Assembly: GCF_000952155.1 (NCBI RefSeq)
Contig: NZ_JYON01000012.1
Span: forward strand, 85,311-149,310
Source: Aliterella atlantica CENA595
GTDB taxonomy: Bacteria > Cyanobacteriota > Cyanobacteriia > Cyanobacteriales > Chroococcidiopsidaceae
Direction of reading: 5' to 3'
Length of the DNA stretch: 64,000 nt
Below, in pieces: positions 37,788-46,153 of the stretch. A program made the translations under genes and the position numbers. Within the stretch, counting starts at the first letter, position 1, and each line of letters starts with the position of its first letter. The notes beneath the pieces were generated by a model. The model searched no databases and was not told the origin of the DNA. It saw nothing but the letters and a program-made list of their open reading frames with translations.

Positions 37788-38234
37788 ATGCAAACCTTAC
37801 AAAAAAGTTTTAGCGCTCTTTTCATCACTAGCCTGCTATTTACAGGCTCTATTGCTTCTTTAAAACAAGTTGACGCTCAAGTTCCGCAAGCACCAGCAAC
37901 TAACGAGATCCGCACAAATATATTTGTCCAAGATGAGTTGTACTTGGGTAGCAACAAGCCAAGAGGACAAGTTTCTGAGCGGGATTTTCAGATATTTTTG
38001 CAAAAAGAAGTTACGCCGCGCTTTCCCGACGGATTAACAGTAATAGATGCTAACGGGCAGTTTTTAGGTAGCAATGGAGTTATCAAGGAAAAAACAAAGC
38101 TTTTGATCTTAATTCATCTCAACACGCAAGAAGATGAAGAGGAAATCCAAGAAATTGTTGATGAATATAAAGAGCAATTTCAACAAGAATCTGTACTGCG
38201 CGTCACCAGTACGCCAAGGCAAGTACGTTTTTAA
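37788..38234 (+). CDS. Secreted DUF3574-domain protein
   Basis: The 148-residue product has a signal peptide (about 1-30, cleaved near VDAQ/VPQ). The mature part fits DUF3574: DELYLGSNKPRGQVSERDFQ, then EVTPRFPDGLTVIDANGQFL and KLLILIHLN. The fold is small and its function unknown. The next gene starts 54 bases downstream. This gene and its two neighbours look like a small cyanobacterial island of uncharacterised proteins. Confidence 0.75.
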   Translation: MQTLQKSFSALFITSLLFTGSIASLKQVDAQVPQAPATNEIRTNIFVQDELYLGSNKPRGQVSERDFQIFLQKEVTPRFPDGLTVIDANGQFLGSNGVIKEKTKLLILIHLNTQEDEEEIQEIVDEYKEQFQQESVLRVTSTPRQVRF

Positions 38235-38288
38235 ACAATTTGCTAGCAAACATAAATTCAAAAACTGATAAGGACAGATTAAAATACA

Positions 38289-38813
38289 ATGCAACACCAA
38301 ATAAATTCTCATCCAATTTACCAAGCAGATCGCTTTACCTTTACTGATACTCAATCTAACAATTTACAAATCGTCTTTTTGCCGCGAATGTTTCAAGGCA
38401 ATCGAAAAATTCCCCAGTTAGATTACCAGAGTTCTGAAGGTAAGTTTACTTTCCAAGGTGATGAGATTGGGCAACAGCAAAGCAATCTTGGTTTGCTGAT
38501 TTCTGTACCATTAAAGACTAACACAGATGATGGATTTAATTTTGCTTTAATATTGCCATTTTTCAATATGAATGGTCAAAAACGACAAGAATTTGAAACA
38601 GTAGCGATCGCTGCAACTAAAAGTCAGAAAATAGTCGCCAACTGCACTAGATGCGAATTTACCTACAAAATGCTGACGCTCAAAGCAGTTGCAGAAAAGC
38701 TGTCAGTAGTTGCATCTGGTGTATCCTCATCAAACTGGTTCAAAGATCGCCGATTATCCTCTACTGCATGGCAGGAAAATGGGTATGACTTGATTGATTT
38801 TGACAGGTTTTAA
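38289..38813 (+). CDS. Hypothetical protein, unknown family
   Basis: This 174-residue soluble protein has no signal peptide or membrane segment. It contains NLQIVFLPRMFQGNRK, a long beta-rich middle (LGLLISVPLKT, FALILPFFNM) and a lone CTRCEF pair that could bind metal. I recognise no domain. It lies between the DUF3574 gene and a LuxR-type regulator on the same strand and is probably co-transcribed with them. Confidence 0.6.
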   Translation: MQHQINSHPIYQADRFTFTDTQSNNLQIVFLPRMFQGNRKIPQLDYQSSEGKFTFQGDEIGQQQSNLGLLISVPLKTNTDDGFNFALILPFFNMNGQKRQEFETVAIAATKSQKIVANCTRCEFTYKMLTLKAVAEKLSVVASGVSSSNWFKDRRLSSTAWQENGYDLIDFDRF

Positions 38814-38901
38814 TGCGGGTAGTCTATGTAATGTCTACTACTACATTTAGCAAAATAATGAAGATTTTACCAAGCACTAGCAAATAAAAATAACAACGAA
38901 A

Positions 38902-39498
38902 ATGCAGCAAAATTTATATTCTAACTTTAATTTTATTCAAAGCAAGTTAATGGAGTTAATTAGGGAAGGGTTACTAATAATTTCTCCCAGTTTGCAACCA
39001 ACTTATCTAAATTTAAAAGCCAAAGAAATTTGTCAGATGCTTTGGAATAGAAGGAATTATTCCTCATCTCAACTTCCACCGATTCTTTCTCATTTATCTC
39101 ATCAGTTATTTAAAAGCAATGTTTCTAAAGATACATTATTCATGGTCGATTATCAGATTGATGAAAAGCAAACTATTCGCATTCGTGCCTGCCCTTTAAA
39201 CTGTGCATTAGAACAAGAAAATATTGTCGTCTCTCAAAATCGAGAATGTATTTTATTTTTTTTAGAAGATCGCAATGCAACTTGGGAAGAAGAATTGCGT
39301 ACAGAGCAGAAGAAATACGCTTTTACAGAACGCGAAACCCAAATATTGAATTTGTCATCGCAAGCATATAGTTATCAACAAATCGCTAAAACTCTGCAAA
39401 TTAGTCTCAATACCGTAAAATTTCACTTCAAAAATATTTATGCTAAAAAACGTACTTATTTAGAGCCAAATAAAAAGTATTTCGAGATTGAGAAATAA
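38902..39498 (+). CDS. LuxR-type HTH transcriptional regulator with N-terminal PAS-like domain
   Basis: The product has 198 residues. An N-terminal PAS-like region (about 5-125; LIREGLLIISPSLQPTYLNLKAK) is followed by a GerE/LuxR helix-turn-helix (about 145-190) with FTERETQILNLSSQAYSYQQIA and the recognition helix region ISLNTVKFHFKNIY. It is a likely sensor-regulator of the local island. Promoter targets are unknown. Confidence 0.82.
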   Translation: MQQNLYSNFNFIQSKLMELIREGLLIISPSLQPTYLNLKAKEICQMLWNRRNYSSSQLPPILSHLSHQLFKSNVSKDTLFMVDYQIDEKQTIRIRACPLNCALEQENIVVSQNRECILFFLEDRNATWEEELRTEQKKYAFTERETQILNLSSQAYSYQQIAKTLQISLNTVKFHFKNIYAKKRTYLEPNKKYFEIEK

Positions 39499-39714
39499 TA
39501 GTTTAAAGTTAGCGATCGCTTTTTTCCTCATATTGGACAGCGGAACTATAGCAATCCTAAATCAGTCCTTGAACAGCAAGAGGGTTTCGCCCCCAACCGC
39601 ACAGCTTTATAGTCCCGCCAATAACTTGTCTACCCTTTGTTGCCCCGCGAGCGCACCTTGCCACCTGTTGGCATCTCCAACTCCTGTCGCTGCACCAGTT
39701 GTTGTTGTGTAGTT

Positions 39715-40030
39715 TTACCTGCGACAGTTCCAGTAACTTACTTGACAAAAAAGACCTATTTCTGGACTGATATGCTCTAGCATCTGCTGTCGCACTAACT
39801 TTTCAATCTCCTCTAAAGTTGTTAGTTGCTCGACCGGAGTATTTTTGTAGAGGTTGACGTACTCCCCCTGCTGAAACGAGGGGGATTCTCAAAGGCAGTT
39901 ACGAAGCAGCGCTCTGAAGCCGTGCTTCTCCACCTTTTTCCTGCTGAAGCTAGGGGGTTTTCAGCATCTTCTTGATAGCTGCAATCTCTTGCACGCATTC
40001 TTGTAGGCTTTGGGCTTCTTCAGAGTTCAT
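39715..40030 (-). pseudogene. ISKra4-type transposase N-terminal remnant, split by an inserted element
   Basis: Reading leftwards from ATG 40030, 19 codons give MNSEEAQSLQECVQEIAAI. After skipping 39973-39853, the frame resumes with LYKNTPVEQLTTLEEIEKLV and ends with a short unrelated tail at the stop 39715-39717. Joined, this resembles the N-terminus of cyanobacterial ISKra4 transposases. More than two thirds of the gene is missing. It marks an old insertion near a polysaccharide locus. Family assignment rests on my recognition of the N-terminal pattern. Confidence 0.6.
39853..39973 (-). mobile_element. 121-bp IS200/IS605-derived palindromic element (PATE-like) inside the transposase remnant
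   Basis: The insert contains the typical IS200/IS605 right-end structures: a TCCCCCTGCTGAAACGAGGGGGA hairpin region near its left edge (39862-39884, with GGGGG/CCCCC arms), then the segment GAAGCAGCGCTCTGAAGCCG ending in TGCTTC (39903-39928), which folds into a second hairpin. On the minus strand this is the layout of the region 3' of tnpB. It has no coding capacity. It splits the ISKra4-type remnant between codons for Ile19 and Leu20. Confidence 0.6.
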
Positions 40031-40199
40031 ATTGATGTAGCAGTGGCTCTCGCTTCTGCAAATATTGAACTACACAAGTCAATCTGCCAAATCTGGATGC
40101 TCCTCACATATCATATATCGTATAATAGCTCCGTCTACCTTTGCATCTTTATGTTTCTTGTCAGCATTACTGAAAACTCGCCAATGGCTAGGAAAATTT

Positions 40200-40340
40200 C
40201 ATCCTATAATTAGTCTGTTTATAGATTTTGTAATTAATGCAGTCATTAATTTGCTAATTTTGATTATTTTGCCAGCAATAAGAGCAGCAGTTCATGATTT
40301 TTATGATTTAATCTTACTCATCGTCAAACGCAAACAATAA
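40200..40340 (+). pseudogene. Possible C-terminal remnant of a membrane protein
   Basis: A plus-strand open stretch ends at 40340 with a strongly hydrophobic segment (FIDFVINAVINLLILIILPA) and a basic tail (LLIVKRKQ). It begins somewhere in the region next to the transposase remnant, with no plausible start of its own. It could be the tail of an exopolysaccharide membrane gene truncated by the insertion. Weakly supported. Confidence 0.3.
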
Positions 40341-40358
40341 AAATTCAGCCTCATAACT

Positions 40359-41411
40359 ATGATTAAAAAACTTCTGCGCCCATTAAGTAGTTTTGTACGT
40401 CTACTTAAACAAAGATTAGAGAATGCAAAGTTTTTAGATAATCATAAATATTTAAAGAATCAGCGCAAAATCATTTATGCCCTAACGCCACCAGCACATT
40501 TAACAAATGTAGGCGATCACGCCCAAGTAGTTGCTATTAGACTTTGGCTACAAAAACATTTTCCGCAATTGCCAGTTATTGAACTAGATAAAGATGAATC
40601 TCAAAAATTGCTTCCAGCTTTAAAGCAATTAGTCGAACCCAATGATTTATTTTTTCTTCACAGTGGAGGAAATCTAGGCGATCGCGGTATCTGGTCTGAG
40701 AGCATCCGGCGTTTACTCATTAGTTCATTCCCGGATAACCAAATTGTTAGTTTGCCACAAACGATTTACTTTAGCGATACGCCAACTGGCAGAATAGAAC
40801 GCGAGAATAGCCACCGAATTTATACTGCTCACCCAAATCTCACAGTTATAGGTCGCGATCCAAAAAGTGGCGAGCTAGCTCAAGAATTATTTCCCAAAGC
40901 TAAAATATTCTGTACGCCTGACTTTGTGTTGTCTTTACCACCAAGGCGGTCAGATATTAAGAATAACCCACCCAAAATTCTTCTTTGTCTAAGACTAGAT
41001 GACGAATCTGCCTTAAATGCCCAGCAAAGAAAGGAAATAGGCGAAAAACTACCTTATGATTGCACCTACTTTGATACAACAATTGCCAGTCCTATCAAAG
41101 CCAATGAAAGGAAAGAAGTTTTAGAGCGCACACTTGATTTATTTGAGGCTGCGGATGTCGTAGTAACGGATCGCTATCACGGGTTAATTTTTACAATTTT
41201 ATGCCGAAAGCCATGTGTAGTATTGCCGACCGTAGATCATAAATTGACTTCGGCAATGCACTGGTTTAAAGAACTTTCTTTCATTAAATTTGTGCCTGAT
41301 ATTGACGCAATTCCCTTACTTGTTGAGCAGTGTTTATCTATTGAAAGTAGAGAAGTTCCTGATTGGAATTTTGAATATTTTGATAAGATTCCTCAGATAA
41401 TTGATATTTAG
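40359..41411 (+). CDS. Polysaccharide pyruvyl transferase family protein
   Basis: The 350-residue product shows the PS_pyruv_trans core: NVGDHAQVVAIRLWLQKHFP, then NDLFFLHSGGNLGDRGIWSE, SLPQTIYF and the late VVTDRYHGLIFTILCRKPCVV motif. These enzymes add pyruvate ketals to sugars of exo- or cell-wall polysaccharides using phosphoenolpyruvate. No membrane segment. The FrhB-type gene follows after 74 bases; such pairs recur in exopolysaccharide loci. The flanks are rich in mobile remnants, which suggests an acquired segment. Confidence 0.88.
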   Translation: MIKKLLRPLSSFVRLLKQRLENAKFLDNHKYLKNQRKIIYALTPPAHLTNVGDHAQVVAIRLWLQKHFPQLPVIELDKDESQKLLPALKQLVEPNDLFFLHSGGNLGDRGIWSESIRRLLISSFPDNQIVSLPQTIYFSDTPTGRIERENSHRIYTAHPNLTVIGRDPKSGELAQELFPKAKIFCTPDFVLSLPPRRSDIKNNPPKILLCLRLDDESALNAQQRKEIGEKLPYDCTYFDTTIASPIKANERKEVLERTLDLFEAADVVVTDRYHGLIFTILCRKPCVVLPTVDHKLTSAMHWFKELSFIKFVPDIDAIPLLVEQCLSIESREVPDWNFEYFDKIPQIIDI

Positions 41412-41485
41412 ATGAGTTAAATCATTAAGTAGTCAACAATTCTGGATTAATTAATCGGCTAAAGATTAAAGGACAAACATTTAAA

Positions 41486-42910
41486 ATGCACCAAAATCAA
41501 TCAGAAGAAGTATCTACTCTATTCAATACCGTAGTTGCAGGTGGATATTGTGTTGGTTGCGGAGCCTGTGCATCTGTTCGTGATTCACCAATTAATATAA
41601 CCTTGGATAAATATGGTCGTTTGGGAGCATCCCTAGATCCTTCAAATGGTAGTAAAACTTCTAATGCTTCTGTGCTGGCAGTTTGCCCATTCTCAGGGGT
41701 TAGTGATAACGAAGATCGAATAGGTCAAGAACTTTTTAGTGAGAATTGTCAGTACCATCATAAAATTGGTTACTACTTAGCTAATTATGCTGGATTTGTG
41801 TCGGAAAAAGATTTTCGCCAGCATGGTAGTTCCGGTGGTATGGGTACATGGATTATTAATGAACTATTTAACCAAGACTTGATTGATGCTGTAATTCATG
41901 TGCATGGACAAAAACCATCGGCAACCGATCCGATGTTATTTCGTTTTCAAATTTCAGATTCAGTTGATAAAATCCGTGCTGGTGCAAAGTCACGCTACTA
42001 TCCAATTGAAATGTCAGAAGTCTTAGATTTAGTTCGGAAACGCCCTGGCAGATACGCAATAGTTGGTGTTCCATGCTTTATTAAGGCAGTTCGTCTTTTA
42101 GCAAAACATGACCCCATTATTGGTGAAAGCATTCGATTTTGTATAGGACTTGTATGCGGACATTTAAAAACTACTCGATTTGCTGATATGTTTGCTTGGC
42201 AGTGTGGAGTAAAACCTGGTCATCTTCTTGCTATTAACTTCAGAAAGAAAATTCCTAATCAAGATGCAAATCGTTATGGTATCGAGGTTGTAAGCAATCA
42301 AGATAACCAAGAAATTAAAACTACTAAGTCCAACCATGATTTTTACGGCTATCTTTGGGGACATGGCTTTTTCAAGTACCAAGCTTGTGATTACTGCGAT
42401 GATGTAATAGCTGAAACCGCAGATATTGTTGTTGGGGATGCCTGGTTGCCTCAATACGTTAAAGATAGTGACGGTACTAATGTTGTTGTCGTCCGTAATC
42501 CATTAATTCAAACTTTAATTGAGAGTGGTATAGCTTCAGGAAGATTGAATTTAGATAGCATTAATGCTGATGAAGTTGCAAAATCCCAAGATGCGGGATT
42601 GCGACATAGACGCGATGGTTTAGCTTATCGCCTCCATTTGCAAGACAAAGCAGGTTTTTGGAGACCTAAAAAGCGCGTCAAAGCTCAATTCGATCATCTA
42701 AATAAAAAACAAAAAAAGATATATGAATTAAGAATATCAATGGCTAGTCAAAGCCATATTGCTTTTGATGAAGCTCTGAAACTGGGAAATTTTGATTGCT
42801 TTAAAAATAGTATGAATCCTATAGTCGAAAAATATAATAACCTGTACAAACCACCACTTTTAAAACGTTTTATATCCCGTTTGAAAAAGATTTTAAATTT
42901 GTACTTTTAA
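41486..42910 (+). CDS. Coenzyme F420 hydrogenase/dehydrogenase beta-subunit-like Fe-S protein
   Basis: The 474-residue protein has an N-terminal ferredoxin-like cluster motif C22-x2-C25-x2-C28 with C67 in AVCPFSG, then FrhB/FdhB N- and C-terminal domains (SGGMGTWIINEL, GVPCFIKAVRLLAKHDP, CDYCDDVIAETADIVVGDAW with two further cysteine pairs). In polysaccharide loci this family accompanies pyruvyl transferases, and its reaction there is not established. The C-terminal 70 residues are Lys-rich and variable. It is probably co-transcribed with the preceding gene. Confidence 0.87.
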   Translation: MHQNQSEEVSTLFNTVVAGGYCVGCGACASVRDSPINITLDKYGRLGASLDPSNGSKTSNASVLAVCPFSGVSDNEDRIGQELFSENCQYHHKIGYYLANYAGFVSEKDFRQHGSSGGMGTWIINELFNQDLIDAVIHVHGQKPSATDPMLFRFQISDSVDKIRAGAKSRYYPIEMSEVLDLVRKRPGRYAIVGVPCFIKAVRLLAKHDPIIGESIRFCIGLVCGHLKTTRFADMFAWQCGVKPGHLLAINFRKKIPNQDANRYGIEVVSNQDNQEIKTTKSNHDFYGYLWGHGFFKYQACDYCDDVIAETADIVVGDAWLPQYVKDSDGTNVVVVRNPLIQTLIESGIASGRLNLDSINADEVAKSQDAGLRHRRDGLAYRLHLQDKAGFWRPKKRVKAQFDHLNKKQKKIYELRISMASQSHIAFDEALKLGNFDCFKNSMNPIVEKYNNLYKPPLLKRFISRLKKILNLYF

Positions 42911-43705
42911 AATAAGGCAAATCTTTTGAAAAGGTGTTTAACGGAACTTAAACAAAGGTTAAGAGTTAATCAGCCTGTTTGGACTATATTTTTATTTAAA
43001 TTTAATTAACTTACGTTTCATCTTGTAAGCTAATTAATATTGCTTGATAATTTAGGATTTTTCTAATAAAAATAGCTTTTGTTGTGCTATTTTTCCAACT
43101 GGATCCGAAACGTTTATATTAAATCAGAATACAGGTTTAAAGATTTAGGACATGAAGTTGATATCTATGCTAGACGACCTGGCGATATTTCTAAAATACA
43201 TCTAGATGTGCTGCCGCCAATGTTGCTAGAGTGGTTAGGAGTTGACAAAGAAGATAGATTTGTAGCTTTGGAAATTGGCAAGCCAACTTTAGAGTGAGGG
43301 CAAAACTTGCACTCCGTTCTGTTTCTACACTGTCTGGCAGCCATATAGCTATATATTCAGCATTAGGCGATCGCTCTTCAACGAAAGGCTTGCAACTTGG
43401 GGATAGACAACGAGAGACAAAGTCATGCCTCATTTGGCGATGCCCCAGAAGAAAAAATGTATTTGCAACATTCGAGCAAACGTTATATTTTTTTAACAGC
43501 CAACATCCACAGATGCGATCGCTCTTTGTTTGCCACTCTTAACCTAGCAAAATAAGATGCTTGCATATACAACCTGTGACTTTCAAGCGGATGAAAAATT
43601 AGGAATGCTAGGAAGTGTCACCAAAACCAGAACAGAGGCATCAGGCAAAAGAGTCAATCGATATGTTGGAGCGATATGTCTGATTTAAATTGTAAGGATT
43701 GATTG
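42911..43705. other. Long gene-poor stretch with a possible gene fragment
   Basis: About 795 bases. From about 43130 to 43297 a plus-strand reading frame gives EYRFKDLGHEVDIYARRPGD continuing to a stop; it looks protein-like but I cannot assign it. The region 43298-43560 has only short overlapping frames on both strands. A HIP1 site lies at 43369. The last 100 bases probably hold the promoter of the secreted protein gene. Overall it reads like decayed DNA. Confidence 0.4.
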
Positions 43706-45523
43706 ATGTTAAAAAGTTCCATAGTTGTTGCGATCTGCACTACCTCCGCCATTAGTAGCTCGATTAATCCAGTAGTAGCTCAAAACACAAACAACCTCTT
43801 CATTGCGGATGCAACAGCTAGCTCGAAGAATACCAAAGGCATGGCGACTAATGTTCTCGACAACAATGACAATACTTGGTGGAATGCTGATGGCAAGGGT
43901 CAGTACCTCGAACTCAACACAGGTGGGCTGGCAACAGTAAACGCTGTAAAAATTAAGTTTTATGAGGGTGACAAACGCACTAGCACTTTCGATGTGGACG
44001 TATCGACGGACGGGATTAGTTGGAAGCGAGTCTTAGCCGACCAAAACAGCCAACGCACAGCCGACCTGGAGCGGTATGGGTTTAATAATCAAAGATCGCG
44101 CTACATCCGGCTCGTCAATCGTGGCAATGCGATCGCTATCAGACAAGTGGTGGTGGAAGGCGTACCGCAGGGCAAGACATACTACGTAGACTGTACCAAT
44201 GGTAGCGATAACAATAACGGTACGACCCCAAGTAGTGCCTGGAAAACACTGAATCCGGTTAACCGTTGGAGTAACCCATTAAAACTAAATCCAGGCGATA
44301 GTTTGCTGCTCAAACGTGGTTGCAGCTTCAAGGGTCCGCTTAATGCTAGGTGGACTGGCAGCAGCAACGCCCCAATTGCATTTGGAGCTTATGGTAGTTC
44401 CGCTCTTCCTTTACCTGCGATCGACAAGGGAGCCGAGAGCAATGAAGTGGTCAAAATTACTGGGCAACATCAAATTTTTGAGTACATTAAGGTACGTGCA
44501 ACTAAGCCAGGGGGGTCTGCAAACGCTCAAAAATGTAAATCTCAACCTGTTGGGTGGTTAATTGGCTTCGATACCAGAAGCGGCAGTTCGCATAATATCG
44601 TGCGATACAGCGAGGCTAGCGGCTTTACTGCTGGCGTACGCTTTGGAGAAGGTTCGCGCACTAATAAAGCATTATTTAACAGATTAACGTTCAACAACGT
44701 GATGGATCGCCTTACCCCGCGCTCTCAAAATGGCAATGACGACGCTGGAGCATGGGGCATATTGCTCAACGGCGACTATAACGAAGTCGCCTACAACTAC
44801 TTCGAGGGCAATGTCGGCTGTTCTGAGGACTACGATGTTGATGGTGCAAGTGTTGAAGTCTACAAGGGCAGCAATAATTATATTCATCACAATACAAGCT
44901 GGCGCGAATCTACCTTTACCGAGCTTGGTGGCACTAGCGATGAGCGAGCCGAAAACAATAAGTATGCGTATAACACGTACAGCGCTTTTGGCTTTGAATC
45001 ACCATATATCAGCCCGTCTACCCTCGACCAATTACAGAAACGAGGTGGAGAGTTCTTATTAGTGCGCGGATACAAAAGTGGCTGGGGGGCTAACCTAGGT
45101 ACAGAGTTTTATCACAATACGGGATATTGGCTCAATGGTGGTATTTTATGCATTGAGGGATGTAGTGCAGATATTTTGCAAGCACGTAACAACATTATGG
45201 TGGCAAGTCAAAATCCCCATAGATATTTAGTCGAGTCGGATGCAAAGTTTGGCGAATCAAATAATATCTATTGGCAAGCCGATTCCTACTCTGGACCGCA
45301 GTTACTTTTTATTGCTGGCTCTAATAGCCCCAATCCAGCATCGAAGAAGGTAGACCCATTATTTGTAGATCCTGCAAGTGCTAACTTCCGCTTGCGATCT
45401 GGTAGCTCTGCGATTAATGCGGCGACCAATGTAGAATTATCGTGGGCAAATTCCTCACAAGACATTTACGGCAATTCAGCCTCCAGGGGTTCTGCGCGTG
45501 ATATCGGGGCGGCAGAATACTAA
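43706..45523 (+). CDS. Secreted protein with discoidin-like (F5/8 type C) domain and right-handed beta-helix
   Basis: The product has 605 residues from ATG 43706 (AAGGA 8 bases upstream; a TTG one codon earlier is less likely). It has a signal peptide ending near VVAQ (about 25), then an F5/8-type-C-like carbohydrate-binding domain (about 30-155; DNNDNTWWNADGKGQYLELN, SRYIRLVNRGNAIAIRQVVV). The sequence YYVDCTNGSDNNNGTTPSSAW then opens a parallel beta-helix typical of polysaccharide lyases or hydrolases (about 160-600). It may degrade or bind extracellular polysaccharide, matching the nearby pyruvyl transferase locus. No catalytic residue is certain. Confidence 0.82.
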   Translation: MLKSSIVVAICTTSAISSSINPVVAQNTNNLFIADATASSKNTKGMATNVLDNNDNTWWNADGKGQYLELNTGGLATVNAVKIKFYEGDKRTSTFDVDVSTDGISWKRVLADQNSQRTADLERYGFNNQRSRYIRLVNRGNAIAIRQVVVEGVPQGKTYYVDCTNGSDNNNGTTPSSAWKTLNPVNRWSNPLKLNPGDSLLLKRGCSFKGPLNARWTGSSNAPIAFGAYGSSALPLPAIDKGAESNEVVKITGQHQIFEYIKVRATKPGGSANAQKCKSQPVGWLIGFDTRSGSSHNIVRYSEASGFTAGVRFGEGSRTNKALFNRLTFNNVMDRLTPRSQNGNDDAGAWGILLNGDYNEVAYNYFEGNVGCSEDYDVDGASVEVYKGSNNYIHHNTSWRESTFTELGGTSDERAENNKYAYNTYSAFGFESPYISPSTLDQLQKRGGEFLLVRGYKSGWGANLGTEFYHNTGYWLNGGILCIEGCSADILQARNNIMVASQNPHRYLVESDAKFGESNNIYWQADSYSGPQLLFIAGSNSPNPASKKVDPLFVDPASANFRLRSGSSAINAATNVELSWANSSQDIYGNSASRGSARDIGAAEY

Positions 45524-45616
45524 TAGATATTTTCAAGCTGTAATTTTCTGCATCACTTACGCGAGGCAAGCGGTAGTATGCGAGTGCGATCGTGCTAAAA
45601 CGCGGTAAAGTAAATT

Positions 45617-45647
45617 GTAGGGTGCGTTGATGTACAACGCACCCTAC
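45617..45647. repeat. GTAGGGTGCGTT-type palindrome, copy 3
   Basis: Two 12-bp perfect arms (GTAGGGTGCGTT / AACGCACCCTAC) surround a 7-base centre (GATGTAC). Same family as the copies at 18753 and 34508, but with a different loop. Confidence 0.85.
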
Positions 45648-45701
45648 GAGAGTGGCGATCGCACTATTGAAAATGCTTTCTAATAATTTCTAATACCATT
45701 A

Positions 45702-45830
45702 TTTCAATTTCAGGTAGTATTTCTTGATATCACTACCGAATTAATTGAGATGGGAGTACGAAAACAAGACATAGTTATCAGGTTTCATCCTCCTAAAATG
45801 CGCCAACTAACAGATTTTGCTGTAGGTTAG
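45702..45830 (+). pseudogene. XisI C-terminal remnant (fdxN element excision controlling factor)
   Basis: The last 40 or so codons of a frame ending at TAG 45828-45830 read VVFLDITTELIEMGVRKQDI and then IRFHPPKMRQLTDFAVG. This matches the closing part of XisI-family proteins (ELVEMGVPKEDIVLGF..P..R..TDFAVA). The first two thirds of the gene, and any XisH partner, are absent. XisH/XisI act with XisF in excising the fdxN element in Nostoc, and stand-alone relatives are common and resemble conflict genes. Confidence 0.65.
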
Positions 45831-46153
45831 AGTCTCTACTAATCAATATTGATGTAAGTGTTTGTTGTTAACAAATTATACACTGACTAAAACTTTTGCT
45901 GTACAGCACTTTTGAGTTGTTAAGCTGGATTGAATCTATATGTTTTGCGCTTTTTGCTTGTTCTAATACTTGACATAGACTCGCATTAGGTTTACGTTCA
46001 TTTGAGAAGAAATATCAATTAGTTAGAAAAATTGTTGGAGATGAAGACTCAAACGTTGCCAAAGAAAAACTAATAGTAAGCGATACTCGCTATCAGTTAG
46101 CACCTATATTTGCAGCCACAACCTGACAAATTATCCTTTACCTTGGCAATCAT
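45831..46153. other. Spacer with an unassigned gene fragment
   Basis: About 320 bases. Between roughly 45980 and 46126 a plus-strand frame of some 45 codons (LALGLRSFEKKYQLVRKIVG onwards to YQLAPIFAATT, stop TGA 46124) is uninterrupted and protein-like. It precedes the decayed permease gene and may be a further fragment of it or of a lost partner. Unassigned. Confidence 0.35.

Noticed and set aside
39488..39712. 74-codon frame overlapping the end of the LuxR-type gene
   Set aside because: It begins with TTG without a ribosome binding site and overlaps the regulator. The N-terminus is signal-peptide-like, but the rest is Pro/Ser/Cys-rich and ends next to a transposon remnant. Possible but not supportable.
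40010..40213. 67-codon frame starting beside the transposase remnant
   Set aside because: It lies antisense to, and just upstream of, the transposase start, with unusual composition and no recognisable domain.
43294..43542. 82-codon frame following the unassigned fragment
   Set aside because: It overlaps the previous frame by a GTGA and has no domain. An equally long opposite-strand frame exists, so chance is likely.
44182..45075. Several frames on both strands within the discoidin/beta-helix gene
   Set aside because: The plus-strand gene has a signal peptide and coherent domains throughout. The alternative frames are Thr/Ser/Ala-rich shadows.
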